The notes under the pieces were generated by a model, which worked only from the letters and a program-made list of their open reading frames with translations, was not told where the DNA came from and made no database searches. Shown here piece by piece: positions 19,401-27,016 of a stretch of DNA of 32,738 nt. How positions within the stretch are numbered: position 1 is the first letter of the stretch; every line of letters starts with the position of its first letter. The DNA lies in the NCBI GenBank assembly GCA_947589125.1, contig CANPZZ010000012.1, forward strand, positions 1 to 32,738, given 5' to 3'. The stretch is from an uncultured Lachnospiraceae bacterium. Lineage in GTDB: Bacteria; Bacillota; Clostridia; Lachnospirales; Lachnospiraceae. Made by a program: the position numbers and the translations under genes.

Positions 19401-20693
19401 ATCGCCGGTCGTACCTGCTCTGTCGGCTGCCTCTTCTGCCGCGCTGTCTGCCGTTTCAGCCTCCGCTTGGCTGCTGTTCCTTTCCTGGGTGCTCTCTTCG
19501 CTTCTCTGCGCTGCCGATATGCAGTCTGCTGCCCCGGCCGCCGTCTCCGCCGCGCCGCTCCCAAGCTCTCCCGGCCTCTCCACCAGGATCTCCAGCGCGT
19601 AATGTTCCAGATCATTGAAATCGACCAGATTCTTATCCTTCTTCGCTTCCTGGTACCGCCTCGCAAATTCCTCCGCCAGCTCCAAAAGCTTTAAAACCAC
19701 GTCCTTCGTCGCCAGAAGATCCGCCGCGGCTTCCGCCTCCGTCTGCGCCCCGCAGGACGCTTTCAGACCGTTCACCGCCTTTTTGATCCGGTTCCGGCAC
19801 TCGCTGACCAGTTCCTTTTTCACCGGATCGATATCCCCGCTGCGGATCGCCTTAAGTCTGCCAAACTCCGCGCCCCGAAGTCTTTCGCGGAGAATATCAT
19901 AGGTTTCTGTCTCCGACAGACCTCGAAGCATTCGAAGTTCCTCCGTAAGCGTCGGCAGATATGCCTCCGGACCGTCCGGCTCCCGGCACAGCTCCATGGC
20001 CACCTCATACTGTTCCGCCATCTCGCCAAGCTGCCGCCTGACATCTTCCATCAGGAAACGCATCCATGCCGCACCTTCCAGACTTCCGGTCCCGGTCTGC
20101 TCCATTTCTGCCCGGCACCGGCCGATCCACTGCTCCGGAAACGGATTGCTCTGGGCGAAGGTGTAGACCTGCATGATATAGTCTTCGATGCCGCTGTCCG
20201 ATTTGCCGGACGCATAGGTATCGACAAACCGTTCAAATACCGGATCTCCCGCGGAATAATACTCCTCCAGCATATTCTGCATCACATCGGCGCGCAGGAG
20301 CTTAAGCTCGCCCTCGTCGCCGATCCGAAACGCCGGGTCAATGTCCAGCAGATTAAAATGATCCCGGATCAGGCTCAGGCAGAAGCTGTCGATAGTCATG
20401 ATCTGGGCGTAGGGAACCAGAGCCGCCTGGGCCTGCAGATGCTCATTGTCCGGCTGCTCTGTAAGTTTCCGCTCGACCGCCTGCGCGATCCGCTCCCGCA
20501 TCTCCGCCGCGGCCGCATTAGTAAATGTCATCACCAGCAGCTGGTCGATATCCAGAGGTCTTGGGCCCTCGCTGATCAGGCGGATGATCCTCTCCACCAG
20601 AACCGCCGTCTTGCCGCTTCCGGCCGCTGCGGAAACCAGCAGATTGCAGCCTCTGGTCTCGATGACCTGCTTTTGTTTCTCAGTCCACTGCAT
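16428..20693 (-). CDS. addA: ATP-dependent helicase/nuclease subunit A (AddA)
   Basis: MQWTEKQKQVIETRGCNLLVSAAAGSGKTAVLVERI (Walker A), LVDEYQDSNYVQE (Walker B), VMSIHKSKGLEFPIVFLAG, LLDYKTDRI nuclease motif. The track ORF extends to 20999 only because the overlapping addB repeat lacks stops in this frame. Confidence 0.95.
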   Translation of the reverse strand: MQWTEKQKQVIETRGCNLLVSAAAGSGKTAVLVERIIRLISEGPRPLDIDQLLVMTFTNAAAAEMRERIAQAVERKLTEQPDNEHLQAQAALVPYAQIMTIDSFCLSLIRDHFNLLDIDPAFRIGDEGELKLLRADVMQNMLEEYYSAGDPVFERFVDTYASGKSDSGIEDYIMQVYTFAQSNPFPEQWIGRCRAEMEQTGTGSLEGAAWMRFLMEDVRRQLGEMAEQYEVAMELCREPDGPEAYLPTLTEELRMLRGLSETETYDILRERLRGAEFGRLKAIRSGDIDPVKKELVSECRNRIKKAVNGLKASCGAQTEAEAAADLLATKDVVLKLLELAEEFARRYQEAKKDKNLVDFNDLEHYALEILVERPGELGSGAAETAAGAADCISAAQRSEESTQERNSSQAEAETADSAAEEAADRAGTTGDVVFTLHYTETADRLSRQYEEILVDEYQDSNYVQEALIQALSGGRFGRPNVFMVGDVKQSIYKFRLARPELFMEKYETYSEEKGPDRKIELHQNFRSRESVLDSVNRIFYQIMTKNLGNVDYTEEAALHPGAVFAEGERCGTPTELLLLDTGKESMGALEDAVIQGEGAVSRLSQEEAADYTARELETKMIARRMRELTDPQTGLQVWDKEKGFYRPAGYGDMVILLRSMAGWSETILQVLTREGIPAYAETGTGYFDTIEVETVLAMLAVIDNPIQDIPLAAALRSPMAGLSDEEMAWMMAAYKKVAEHRQDRGIYGAFRYLTEAAESRGREDEPESGVAAKLPGEFAGHLGTVVSKLSVFAGLLDRLRLQATYLPIHELVCQVYEQTGYYDYVSAMPAGQTRRANLDMLVEKASAFEKTSYKGLFQFIRYITQLKKYETDFGEASAGQYENMVRVMSIHKSKGLEFPIVFLAGTGKQFNKQDVRGRLIIDSDLGIATDYLDLELRVKGPTLKKNVLKRKMDLDNLGEELRVLYVAMTRAKEKLILTGADRSLAKKLEKWENMEWGKESRRHVPAVPYTVLSAAGSYLDWILMTHPARSGCMDVRQIPVKMLVGEEITRQIEKRAGKEELLRLAEEADEWERTSEEAESDKRVQPAGEAGADKRMRPAGETDTRKEPSQRTEGADAELAEADDSEEKAYTDASVYAQLAQCFGYRYPYEADTNLHTKMTVSELKKPGQDIDDFDGLMQAAQADYLSDPDMRESVRMEDNLRHGSVEEEASGSFIQKRNAHLAADDAGKQRKEEIDTPSGPGASIRTAMEQAARRGTAYHRVLELLDFSRTETCTDVENQIKEMAELHRIGKEAAGLIRPYPIWRFASSPIGERMRRAQETERLHREQQFILGIPAREMGLAGSDELVLIQGIIDAYMEEDDGLVLLDYKTDRIAEGQKEILAKRYKVQLDYYQRALEQMTKKNVKERYIYSLRLMKVIPV
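17392..17463 (-). repeat. 36-bp x2 in-frame tandem repeat within addA
   Basis: TCTCCAGCCGGCCGCATGCGCTTATCCGCACCCGCC followed by TCTCCAGCCGGCTGCACCCGCTTATCTGACTCCGCC. Confidence 0.8.
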
Positions 20694-23600
20694 CCGCCCT
20701 GCCTCCTTCCCGCGCGTTTTCCGCTGCTTCGCCCTCTGCCGGAGCATTTCCGCGCATATCCCGCGCCGTCCCGCCGTCCGACTGAGCATTTCCGCGCGTA
20801 TCCGGTGCCGTGCCGCCGTCCGACTGAGCATTTCCGCGCGTATCCGGCGCCGTCCCGCCGTCCGACGGAACGTTTCCGCCGCAGGTCTCCTCCATTTTCT
20901 CCCACACCTGCTCCGCGTCCACCGGCGCGAATCTCCGGTACCGGTAACCAGCGATCCTGGTGTCAAAACCGCAGACTCCATGATACGGGCAGTAATCACA
21001 GGCCGTATGCCCGCCGCTTTTCTGCGGCTCCGCCCCGATCTGTCCGCTTAAGATCTCCCGTCCGTCTTTCTTTAGCTGTCCGCGCACGTAACGCCGAAGC
21101 ACCTCAAACCGCCTGCCGCTTGCCACCGACGACTGGCTCTCCTGGATCAGCCCGTCCTTCATCGCCACCGGGATCACATCGGATTTCTCCCGGATCTGAC
21201 TGTCCAGATGCCGGATGGAATCCAGATCGCTGTTGACCAGCCCGTTCATCCGCAGCTGCTTTAAGATCTCGCTGTCCACATCCTCCGGCGTCTGCCCCGC
21301 CTCCCTGTCGATCAGCGGATCCTTGATATTGTAATAGAAAATACCCGCGGGCATTACATTTTTCCCCGGATGGCTGCGCTCCGTCAGTTCCATCACGGCG
21401 TCCATATAGACCACCAGCTGCAGCTGCAGGCCGTAATAGACCGCCGCCAGATCAAACTGGGTCCCGCCTGATTTGTAGTCAATGATCTTCACATATACCT
21501 GCTGCCCGTCCTCGCACAGGTCCAGCCGGTCGATACGCCCCCGAAGATGCAGCGCCTCTTCATCCGAAAGGCGTATCTTCATGGCCTTCAGATTGTCGAT
21601 GGCAGAAAATGACACCTCATACCCCGCCGGTTCGAAATCCCCCTTCCGAAGCTGCTCCGTAAGCGCCCAGATCGTCCGTTCCGTCATCCGCTCGATCCGG
21701 TCCGCCAGGTAACGGTTACGGGCTGAATCCATCAGGATCGAACTTCCGTATTCCGACGTCACCTTCGCGACGCACTCCCGCACCAGGGCCTTTCTCTGCT
21801 CCTCATCCATCCGGACGGCCTTAAGCCCCCGCGCATCCATTTCCTTAAAGCAGAGATCGATGGAACTGTGGAACAGATTGCCCATATCCACCGCGGCGAT
21901 CCGGTACTCCTGCCTCTCCATAAGCTCCAGTCCGTAATTCAGGAAATGAGCGTAAGCGCAGGCCGCGTACTGTTCCAGCCTCGTAACGCTGCCCTGCATC
22001 ACCTGTCCGTACAGCGCCCGGGCCGCGGCCCTGCTGACGCCTCTCTTATCATAGGAATAAAACGCCGCGTCCGTCAGCTTCTTCACGAGCCCGGAGTATT
22101 CCGGATTCGCAGCAAACCAGCGGTACAGCGCGAGGAAACGCCTTCCATCCTTCAGATCCGGGTCACTTCCGGAACCGGCCGCGTACTCCCGCAGACCGCG
22201 GACCAGAAACTCCTTCCCTGCCGTCTTCGACACGATCTCTCCCAAATGCCCCTGCGTCTCCCGCACGGCAAGCCGCGGAAACATCCGGCAAAGCTCCCCG
22301 ATCAGCCCGGACGGCCTGCGGCTCTTTCCCGCCGCGTCCAGAAGCGAATAAGACAGAACCAGCCTTTCCGACGGCTTCGTCAGCAGAAGATACAGATAAT
22401 ACCTCTGGGTAAAACTGTCCTCCTTCGACGTAGGCGCCAACTGGACACGGAACCGCTTAAACACCTCCCGGTCCATATCTGTAAGGAGACTCTGCGCATC
22501 CTTTCTGGACGGAACCACGCCCTCATTGACGCCAACGAAGAACAGGACCCGGATCTGATCCAGCCTGGTCCTCGTGATATCACCGACCGTTACCCGGTCC
22601 ACCGTGGCCGGGATCACGCCCACCCGGATCTCCGCAAATCCGGCGTCTAGGATTTCCATATATTCCTTAAGACTCAGCTTCTCATCGCCCAGAAGCCCCG
22701 TCAGCCTGTCGAAAAGTTCCGTCACTCTCCCGTAGATCTGCTCATACTCCTTCGCCAGCGCGAACTCTCCGTTCTTCTCAAAATCCTCCCGGTAACGGTT
22801 GAGCTTCTCTTCCACACGGCACTCCTCAAGCCATGCCGTTACCGCCTCATTCATGGTCCGCACCGTCCGGTCTTCCCGCCGCATGGCTTCCCTGAGCGCC
22901 GTCATCGGCTTCAGGATCTCCTGCCGGAATGCGTTCAGCTGGTCCAGATTCAGGTTTTTCGCTCCCCGGTACGTATACTCCCAGGTCTCGCTCCACCGCT
23001 TAAAGCCGCGGATTCCCAGCGCCACGCAGTAATTCTCCAGACGGTCCAGTTCCTCCTGTCCGTCCTGCTGTTCCCAGGTCTCCGGTTCCGCCGCTTTGTT
23101 CCGCTGTTCCCTTGTCACCGGCTCCGCCGCTTCGTTCCGCTCTTCCCTCGTCTCCGGTTCCTCCGCTTTGTCCCGCTGTTCCCTTGTCACCGGCTCCGCC
23201 GCTTCGTTCCGCTCCTCCCTTGTCATCGGTTCCGCCGCTTCGTTCCGCTCTTCCCGTCCGCACCGCCCTTTCGGCATCTCCGCCGCCAGGCCGGTCTTCA
23301 GATACCGGAACACGCTTTCATAATCAAAATCCCGCCGCACCGCCTCCAGTCCGGCGCGGATAAATTCCACCATGGCATTTTCAAGAATACTCTTCTTATT
23401 ATCCATGAAAAATGGAATCCCCTCTGCCTGGAACCGGCTGACGATCTCGTGCCGGTACCCGGCCAGATCCCCGGTGATCACCGCGATCTCCCGGTAGCGA
23501 ACGCTTTCCTGACGCACCAGTTCGCAGATCCGCGACGCCACGGCCGCAGCCTCGTCCGAAGGTCCCGACGCCTGCCAGACCTCCACCTCCCGCGGCTCCC

Positions 23601-24540
23601 AGTCCGCCGAACCATCGTAGCGGTAGAGGTGCTTCTCGATATACGCGATGGATGGGCTGCGCCGGAATCTGTACAAAGTCTCCCCGCTCGTTTCCGAATG
23701 AGCTTTTCCGCAGCCGGCTCCCAACAGCACATCCTCGTCTCGTTCCACCCCATGCCCGGCCGCCAGCTCCGTAAGCTTTGCGATCATTTCCTTTCCCATA
23801 TAGAACAGATTCTGGTATCTCCCCCGCTGATACGGGCCTGCCGCCGGATCCATGCCTACCGTCACGATCACCTGCCGCGCGTGGATCATCATCAGTTCAA
23901 GAAGCCGATACTGCACCGGCGTAAAACCTGTGTAGCCGTCCAGCGTGATCACGCTGCGTCTGATCAGTTCCGACTCCGGAAGCACCCGGCAGAGTACGTC
24001 CAGGATCTCCTCCGCCGTGATGAACCGGCGGTCGATCTCCTTCTGAAAAGCCCGAAACATCACCGCCAGATCCCCGCATTTCGCCTTAAGAAGCGCGCTC
24101 TCCGCCTGATCCGCCACCTCATCCAGAACCTCCGGCCGGATCCCGTACTGGTATAATTCCGACAGCATGGATTTCAGTTGATTGATGAAACCGGTCTGGT
24201 TCAGGTGGCCGCCATAAAGCTGCAGATTCTTCTTCTGTTCCGCCGCCACCTTCCGAAGCACCATGGATTTGCCCATGTCGTCCAGCACTGCCGGATGTTC
24301 CACCGCCAGCTCCTCAAATACACGGTACGCCAGCCGGTTGAAGCTGACGATATCGATGTTCATGGTCCCATGGTCCGGATGCATGGTCACGATCTGCTTC
24401 TGGGTCTGCATCGTGAACTGTTCCGGCACAATGGCAATAAAAGAAGACTGTGGTTCCCGCACGGATCTCTCGATCAGATCCTGATAAAGCCGGTGCGTCT
24501 TGCCGGAACCGGAACTGCCGATAATGAACTGAAGTGACAT
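20680..24540 (-). CDS. addB: ATP-dependent helicase/nuclease subunit B (AddB)
   Basis: MSLQFIIGSSGSGKTHRLYQDLIE, nuclease IIDYKSGGTQFDL, Fe-S cysteines LEQYAACAYAHF and HTACDYCPYHGVCGFD. GGGAGG Shine-Dalgarno supports the start at 24540 rather than the track start at 24624. Confidence 0.94.
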   Translation of the reverse strand: MSLQFIIGSSGSGKTHRLYQDLIERSVREPQSSFIAIVPEQFTMQTQKQIVTMHPDHGTMNIDIVSFNRLAYRVFEELAVEHPAVLDDMGKSMVLRKVAAEQKKNLQLYGGHLNQTGFINQLKSMLSELYQYGIRPEVLDEVADQAESALLKAKCGDLAVMFRAFQKEIDRRFITAEEILDVLCRVLPESELIRRSVITLDGYTGFTPVQYRLLELMMIHARQVIVTVGMDPAAGPYQRGRYQNLFYMGKEMIAKLTELAAGHGVERDEDVLLGAGCGKAHSETSGETLYRFRRSPSIAYIEKHLYRYDGSADWEPREVEVWQASGPSDEAAAVASRICELVRQESVRYREIAVITGDLAGYRHEIVSRFQAEGIPFFMDNKKSILENAMVEFIRAGLEAVRRDFDYESVFRYLKTGLAAEMPKGRCGREERNEAAEPMTREERNEAAEPVTREQRDKAEEPETREERNEAAEPVTREQRNKAAEPETWEQQDGQEELDRLENYCVALGIRGFKRWSETWEYTYRGAKNLNLDQLNAFRQEILKPMTALREAMRREDRTVRTMNEAVTAWLEECRVEEKLNRYREDFEKNGEFALAKEYEQIYGRVTELFDRLTGLLGDEKLSLKEYMEILDAGFAEIRVGVIPATVDRVTVGDITRTRLDQIRVLFFVGVNEGVVPSRKDAQSLLTDMDREVFKRFRVQLAPTSKEDSFTQRYYLYLLLTKPSERLVLSYSLLDAAGKSRRPSGLIGELCRMFPRLAVRETQGHLGEIVSKTAGKEFLVRGLREYAAGSGSDPDLKDGRRFLALYRWFAANPEYSGLVKKLTDAAFYSYDKRGVSRAAARALYGQVMQGSVTRLEQYAACAYAHFLNYGLELMERQEYRIAAVDMGNLFHSSIDLCFKEMDARGLKAVRMDEEQRKALVRECVAKVTSEYGSSILMDSARNRYLADRIERMTERTIWALTEQLRKGDFEPAGYEVSFSAIDNLKAMKIRLSDEEALHLRGRIDRLDLCEDGQQVYVKIIDYKSGGTQFDLAAVYYGLQLQLVVYMDAVMELTERSHPGKNVMPAGIFYYNIKDPLIDREAGQTPEDVDSEILKQLRMNGLVNSDLDSIRHLDSQIREKSDVIPVAMKDGLIQESQSSVASGRRFEVLRRYVRGQLKKDGREILSGQIGAEPQKSGGHTACDYCPYHGVCGFDTRIAGYRYRRFAPVDAEQVWEKMEETCGGNVPSDGGTAPDTRGNAQSDGGTAPDTRGNAQSDGGTARDMRGNAPAEGEAAENAREGGRADAVD
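20742..20867 (-). repeat. 42-bp x3 (+ partial) in-frame tandem repeat at the 3' end of addB
   Basis: Units start at 20742, 20784 and 20826 (GAGCATTTCCGCGCrTATCC...GTCCGACT). Encodes a 14-residue GNAxSDGGTAPDTR-type repeat. Confidence 0.9.
23069..23248 (-). repeat. 36-bp x5 in-frame tandem repeat within addB
   Basis: Five contiguous 36-bp units from 23069 (TGTTCCCTTGTCACCGGCTCCGCCGCTTCGTTCCGC type); units 2 and 4 are identical. Encodes 12-aa repeats (TREERNEAAEPV / TREQRDKAEEPE). Confidence 0.93.
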
Positions 24541-24708
24541 AGATCCTCCCTGATTTTCGTCTGCCGCGGCCGCGCCGCAGACAGGATTTCTTATATTATA
24601 CATCAGATGCCGCCGCGCCGCCATTCCTTTTTCATGCTTTCACCGCGCGGCATATTTTCCGCGGAAATGTAATACACTGTAGCAAATCCATTTCCCCGGA
24701 GGTCTGCC

Positions 24709-25143
24709 ATGAGCTCCAAAACCAAAATCGTCGTACTGAAAATGAAGGAGATCATCTACACCGCTATCTTTATCGGGTTTGCCATACTGTTCGTCACTCT
24801 GCTTATGATCATGTTCCGGCCAAAACACGAGACGGCGGTCTCCTCTCCCTCAGCCACATTTGTTCCCGGCGTCTATACGGCGTCTCTGACCGTGGGCAGT
24901 CAGAATGTGAATGTAGAAGTGGCCGTAGACGCGCAGCGGATCAATTCCATCTCCTTCGTCTCCCTGGATGAGTCCGTCACCACCATGTACCCGCTGATGC
25001 AGCCGGTCATGAACGATCTGGCGGAACAGATCCTAAGCAGCCAGTCCCTTGAGGATCTTTCCTACTCCATGGAAACCCGGTACACTTCCCAGGCAGTGCT
25101 GGGCGCCATCGAGATGGCGATGGAGAAGGCGCGGGTGAAATAA
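24709..25143 (+). CDS. Membrane-anchored FMN-binding-domain-like protein
   Basis: N-terminal TM segment (IIYTAIFIGFAILFVTLLMIMF), then PGVYTASLTVGSQNVNVEVAVDAQRINSISFV...TRYTSQAVLGAIEMAMEKA, resembling FMN_bind domains. Confidence 0.6.
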   Translation: MSSKTKIVVLKMKEIIYTAIFIGFAILFVTLLMIMFRPKHETAVSSPSATFVPGVYTASLTVGSQNVNVEVAVDAQRINSISFVSLDESVTTMYPLMQPVMNDLAEQILSSQSLEDLSYSMETRYTSQAVLGAIEMAMEKARVK

Positions 25144-25227
25144 ACCGCCTGCACAACCGGCCCGGCGGATGCTGTAAACATAGCGGACAAAAATGTGTTC
25201 TTCAATCCCATTGTGTTTCTTCCGCGG

Positions 25228-25276
25228 TCGGAGGGCCTGCCGGCACGATCGTCAATCCGCTGGCGGGCTTTTTCGC
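25228..25276 (+). terminator. Possible Rho-independent terminator after the FMN-binding-like gene
   Basis: gcctgccgg...ccgctggcgggc followed by tttttc. Confidence 0.4.
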
Positions 25277-25314
25277 GGGCATCTTTTCTGAGCAATATTT
25301 TTTTGAAAAAAGTG

Positions 25315-25343
25315 TTGACAGGCGCGTAAAAGTGGGTTATAAT
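25315..25343 (+). promoter_or_regulatory. Consensus sigma-A promoter for tRNA-Leu
   Basis: TTGACA (25315-25320), 17 bp, TATAAT (25338-25343): perfect consensus and spacing, 14 bp upstream of the tRNA. Confidence 0.9.
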
Positions 25344-25356
25344 CCGTATTGTTCTT

Positions 25357-25440
25357 GCAGAAGTGGCGGAATTGGCAGACGCGCACGGTTCAGGTCCGTG
25401 TGGTAGCAATACCTTGTGGGTTCGACTCCCATCTTCTGCA
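25357..25440 (+). tRNA. tRNA-Leu (anticodon CAG); CCA not encoded
   Basis: GCAGAAG...CTTCTGC acceptor stem, CACGG-TTCAGGT-CCGTG anticodon arm, long variable arm, GTGGGTTCGACTCCCAT T-arm. Confidence 0.96.
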
Positions 25441-25447
25441 GATAAAA

Positions 25448-25476
25448 GGTCCCGAATTTTCGGGACTTTTTCTTTT
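25448..25476 (+). terminator. Rho-independent terminator of tRNA-Leu
   Basis: gtcccgaa-tt-ttcgggac followed by tttttcttttt. Confidence 0.9.
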
Positions 25477-25505
25477 TCGTGTTGCATTTCATATTGCATA
25501 ACAGT

Positions 25506-25665
25506 CGCGGGAGGTACGCTCAGACGGCTCTCTTCTTGCGTGGCCTTCGGCCACACAAGAAGCATCGGATGTCCATCCGATGCGAAAGCGGGTGAGGAAA
25601 CATGCTTATAAGCAAGCTTAAAGCATGTTTCCTCACCCGCTTTCACGCCGTCTGAACTGTTTCGT
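25506..25665. repeat. Cloverleaf-like palindromic intergenic element
   Basis: Closing stem TCAGACGGC/GCCGTCTGA (25520-25528/25647-25655) encloses three hairpins: 25532-25545/25549-25562, 25562-25570/25575-25583, and a perfect 24-bp stem 25584-25607/25621-25644. Confidence 0.88.
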
Positions 25666-25666
25666 T

Positions 25667-27016
25667 CTACTCATTCCTGATCGCCGCTAATGGACTTAGG
25701 TGCATGGCGCGCAGGGACGGGAAGAACCCGGCGAGCATGCCTACCAGGATCGCGAAGATGATGGCGCCGCCTGCAAGCCAGAACGGGATCCGGGAGATAT
25801 CCCCGGCTACGCCCATCATCATCTGCCCCAGCGACAGGAAATGGTTCATCGCGTAGCCAACGCCATAGCTGATGCCTAATCCCACTACTCCGCCCATGAA
25901 ACCGATAAAGCCTGACTCCAGAAGGAACATATTGCGGATGTTGCGCATATCACAGCCCAGCACCTTGATGACGCCGATCTCCTTGGTCCTCTCATAGATG
26001 GACATCATCATCGTATTGGCGATGCCGATGGCCGCCACAAACAGGCTGATCGCTCCGATGCCGCCGAGAACCAGCTGCACCATGCCGTAGGTCTGCTGGG
26101 CCTGCTCGATCCACTCCATCTGGCTGTTGGTCTGATAGCCCATATCTGAAAGCTGCTGCTGCACCGTGGTGACATTTTCCATATCGTCCACGAAAACCAT
26201 GATCTGGTCGTAGACAAAATAGGAATACGGCTTTCCTTTGCTGTTGGTAGGCTGCCGCGGGATCGGCTTCTTCTTGAAGATCATCTTCAGCTGCTGCTTA
26301 AGAAGTTCCACGTCGCAGTAAATGCCATAGGAATAGTTGTTGTAATCGGTAAACTCGCCCTCAACCATTCCGCCGGTCTTGATCATGTATTTCTTCGGCG
26401 GCTTGACTGTCGTGTCCGCACTGTTCCACCGGGTCTGCCAGTAAGCGTTCGTATCGAAGATGACGAACATGGGCTTACCCATGAAATCCACCGGCGGCAG
26501 TTCTTCATTATCATAGTAACCGGCGCCGGTCTTCTCATTGCTGAACCTCACGATCACCTTATTGCCGTAATAGAATTTGAGCTCGTCGTCATCCGCCGCC
26601 GCAAGCTCCCCCTGTCCCAGGGGAATCTTCTCCAGATACTCCCTGGACACGCCGGTAATGCTCGAACTGCAGTAATAAGCTCCCTGCTTCATGACCACAT
26701 CGGCCCGCAGCATCGGCGACACGCCGGTCACATGATCTATGGCGGCCATTTGCTTCATCGTATCATCCGTCAGGAACTTGCTCTCGTCCACATCCTGACC
26801 GCCTCCGTAGTAACCGTTGGTATAGACCGTAATCATCGTCATATCCCCATAAGAAGAGTACTGCTCCATCATCAGGTCGTTAAGCCCAATCCCCAGGGAT
26901 ACCATGATGACTACCGAAGCCGTACCGATGATGACACCCAGCACCGTCAGGAATGTCCGCATCTTCCTGCGCTTCAGATTGCTTATGCTCATACTGAGCA
27001 GATCAAGAAATCTCAT
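25667..27016 (-). CDS. MacB/FtsX-family ABC transporter permease
   Basis: SNLKRRKMRTFLTVLGVIIGTASVVIMVSLG N-terminus and C-terminal FtsX region (GGIGAISLFVAAIGIANTMMMSIYERTKEIGVIKVLG). Confidence 0.92.
   Translation of the reverse strand: MRFLDLLSMSISNLKRRKMRTFLTVLGVIIGTASVVIMVSLGIGLNDLMMEQYSSYGDMTMITVYTNGYYGGGQDVDESKFLTDDTMKQMAAIDHVTGVSPMLRADVVMKQGAYYCSSSITGVSREYLEKIPLGQGELAAADDDELKFYYGNKVIVRFSNEKTGAGYYDNEELPPVDFMGKPMFVIFDTNAYWQTRWNSADTTVKPPKKYMIKTGGMVEGEFTDYNNYSYGIYCDVELLKQQLKMIFKKKPIPRQPTNSKGKPYSYFVYDQIMVFVDDMENVTTVQQQLSDMGYQTNSQMEWIEQAQQTYGMVQLVLGGIGAISLFVAAIGIANTMMMSIYERTKEIGVIKVLGCDMRNIRNMFLLESGFIGFMGGVVGLGISYGVGYAMNHFLSLGQMMMGVAGDISRIPFWLAGGAIIFAILVGMLAGFFPSLRAMHLSPLAAIRNE

Noticed and set aside
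20742-20867. Possible CRISPR-like array
   Set aside because: Units are contiguous 42-mers without unique spacers and are in frame with addB; a coding tandem repeat.
20694-20999. N-terminal extension of the AddA ORF (RIRAEMLSRTAGRR repeats)
   Set aside because: Alternate-frame translation of the addB repeat; AddA homology begins at MQWTEKQKQ with the start at 20693.
20358-21236. 292-aa plus-strand ORF with repeated FRAYPAPSRRPTEH
   Set aside because: Repetition is a reflection of the 42-bp addB repeat in an antisense frame.
24640-24700. CCGCGCGG...CCGCGG inverted repeat between addB and the divergent FMN-binding-like gene as an operator
   Set aside because: Short, GC-rich, and could occur by chance; no supporting second site.
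25584-25644. Long hairpin as an ordinary intrinsic terminator of the ABC operon
   Set aside because: No T-tract on either side and it is embedded in a larger closed multi-hairpin structure.
25062-25646. 194-aa minus-strand ORF across tRNA-Leu
   Set aside because: Contains AEDGSRTHKVLLPHGPEPCASANSATSA, the antisense translation of tRNA-Leu, and also overlaps the palindromic element. Not a gene.
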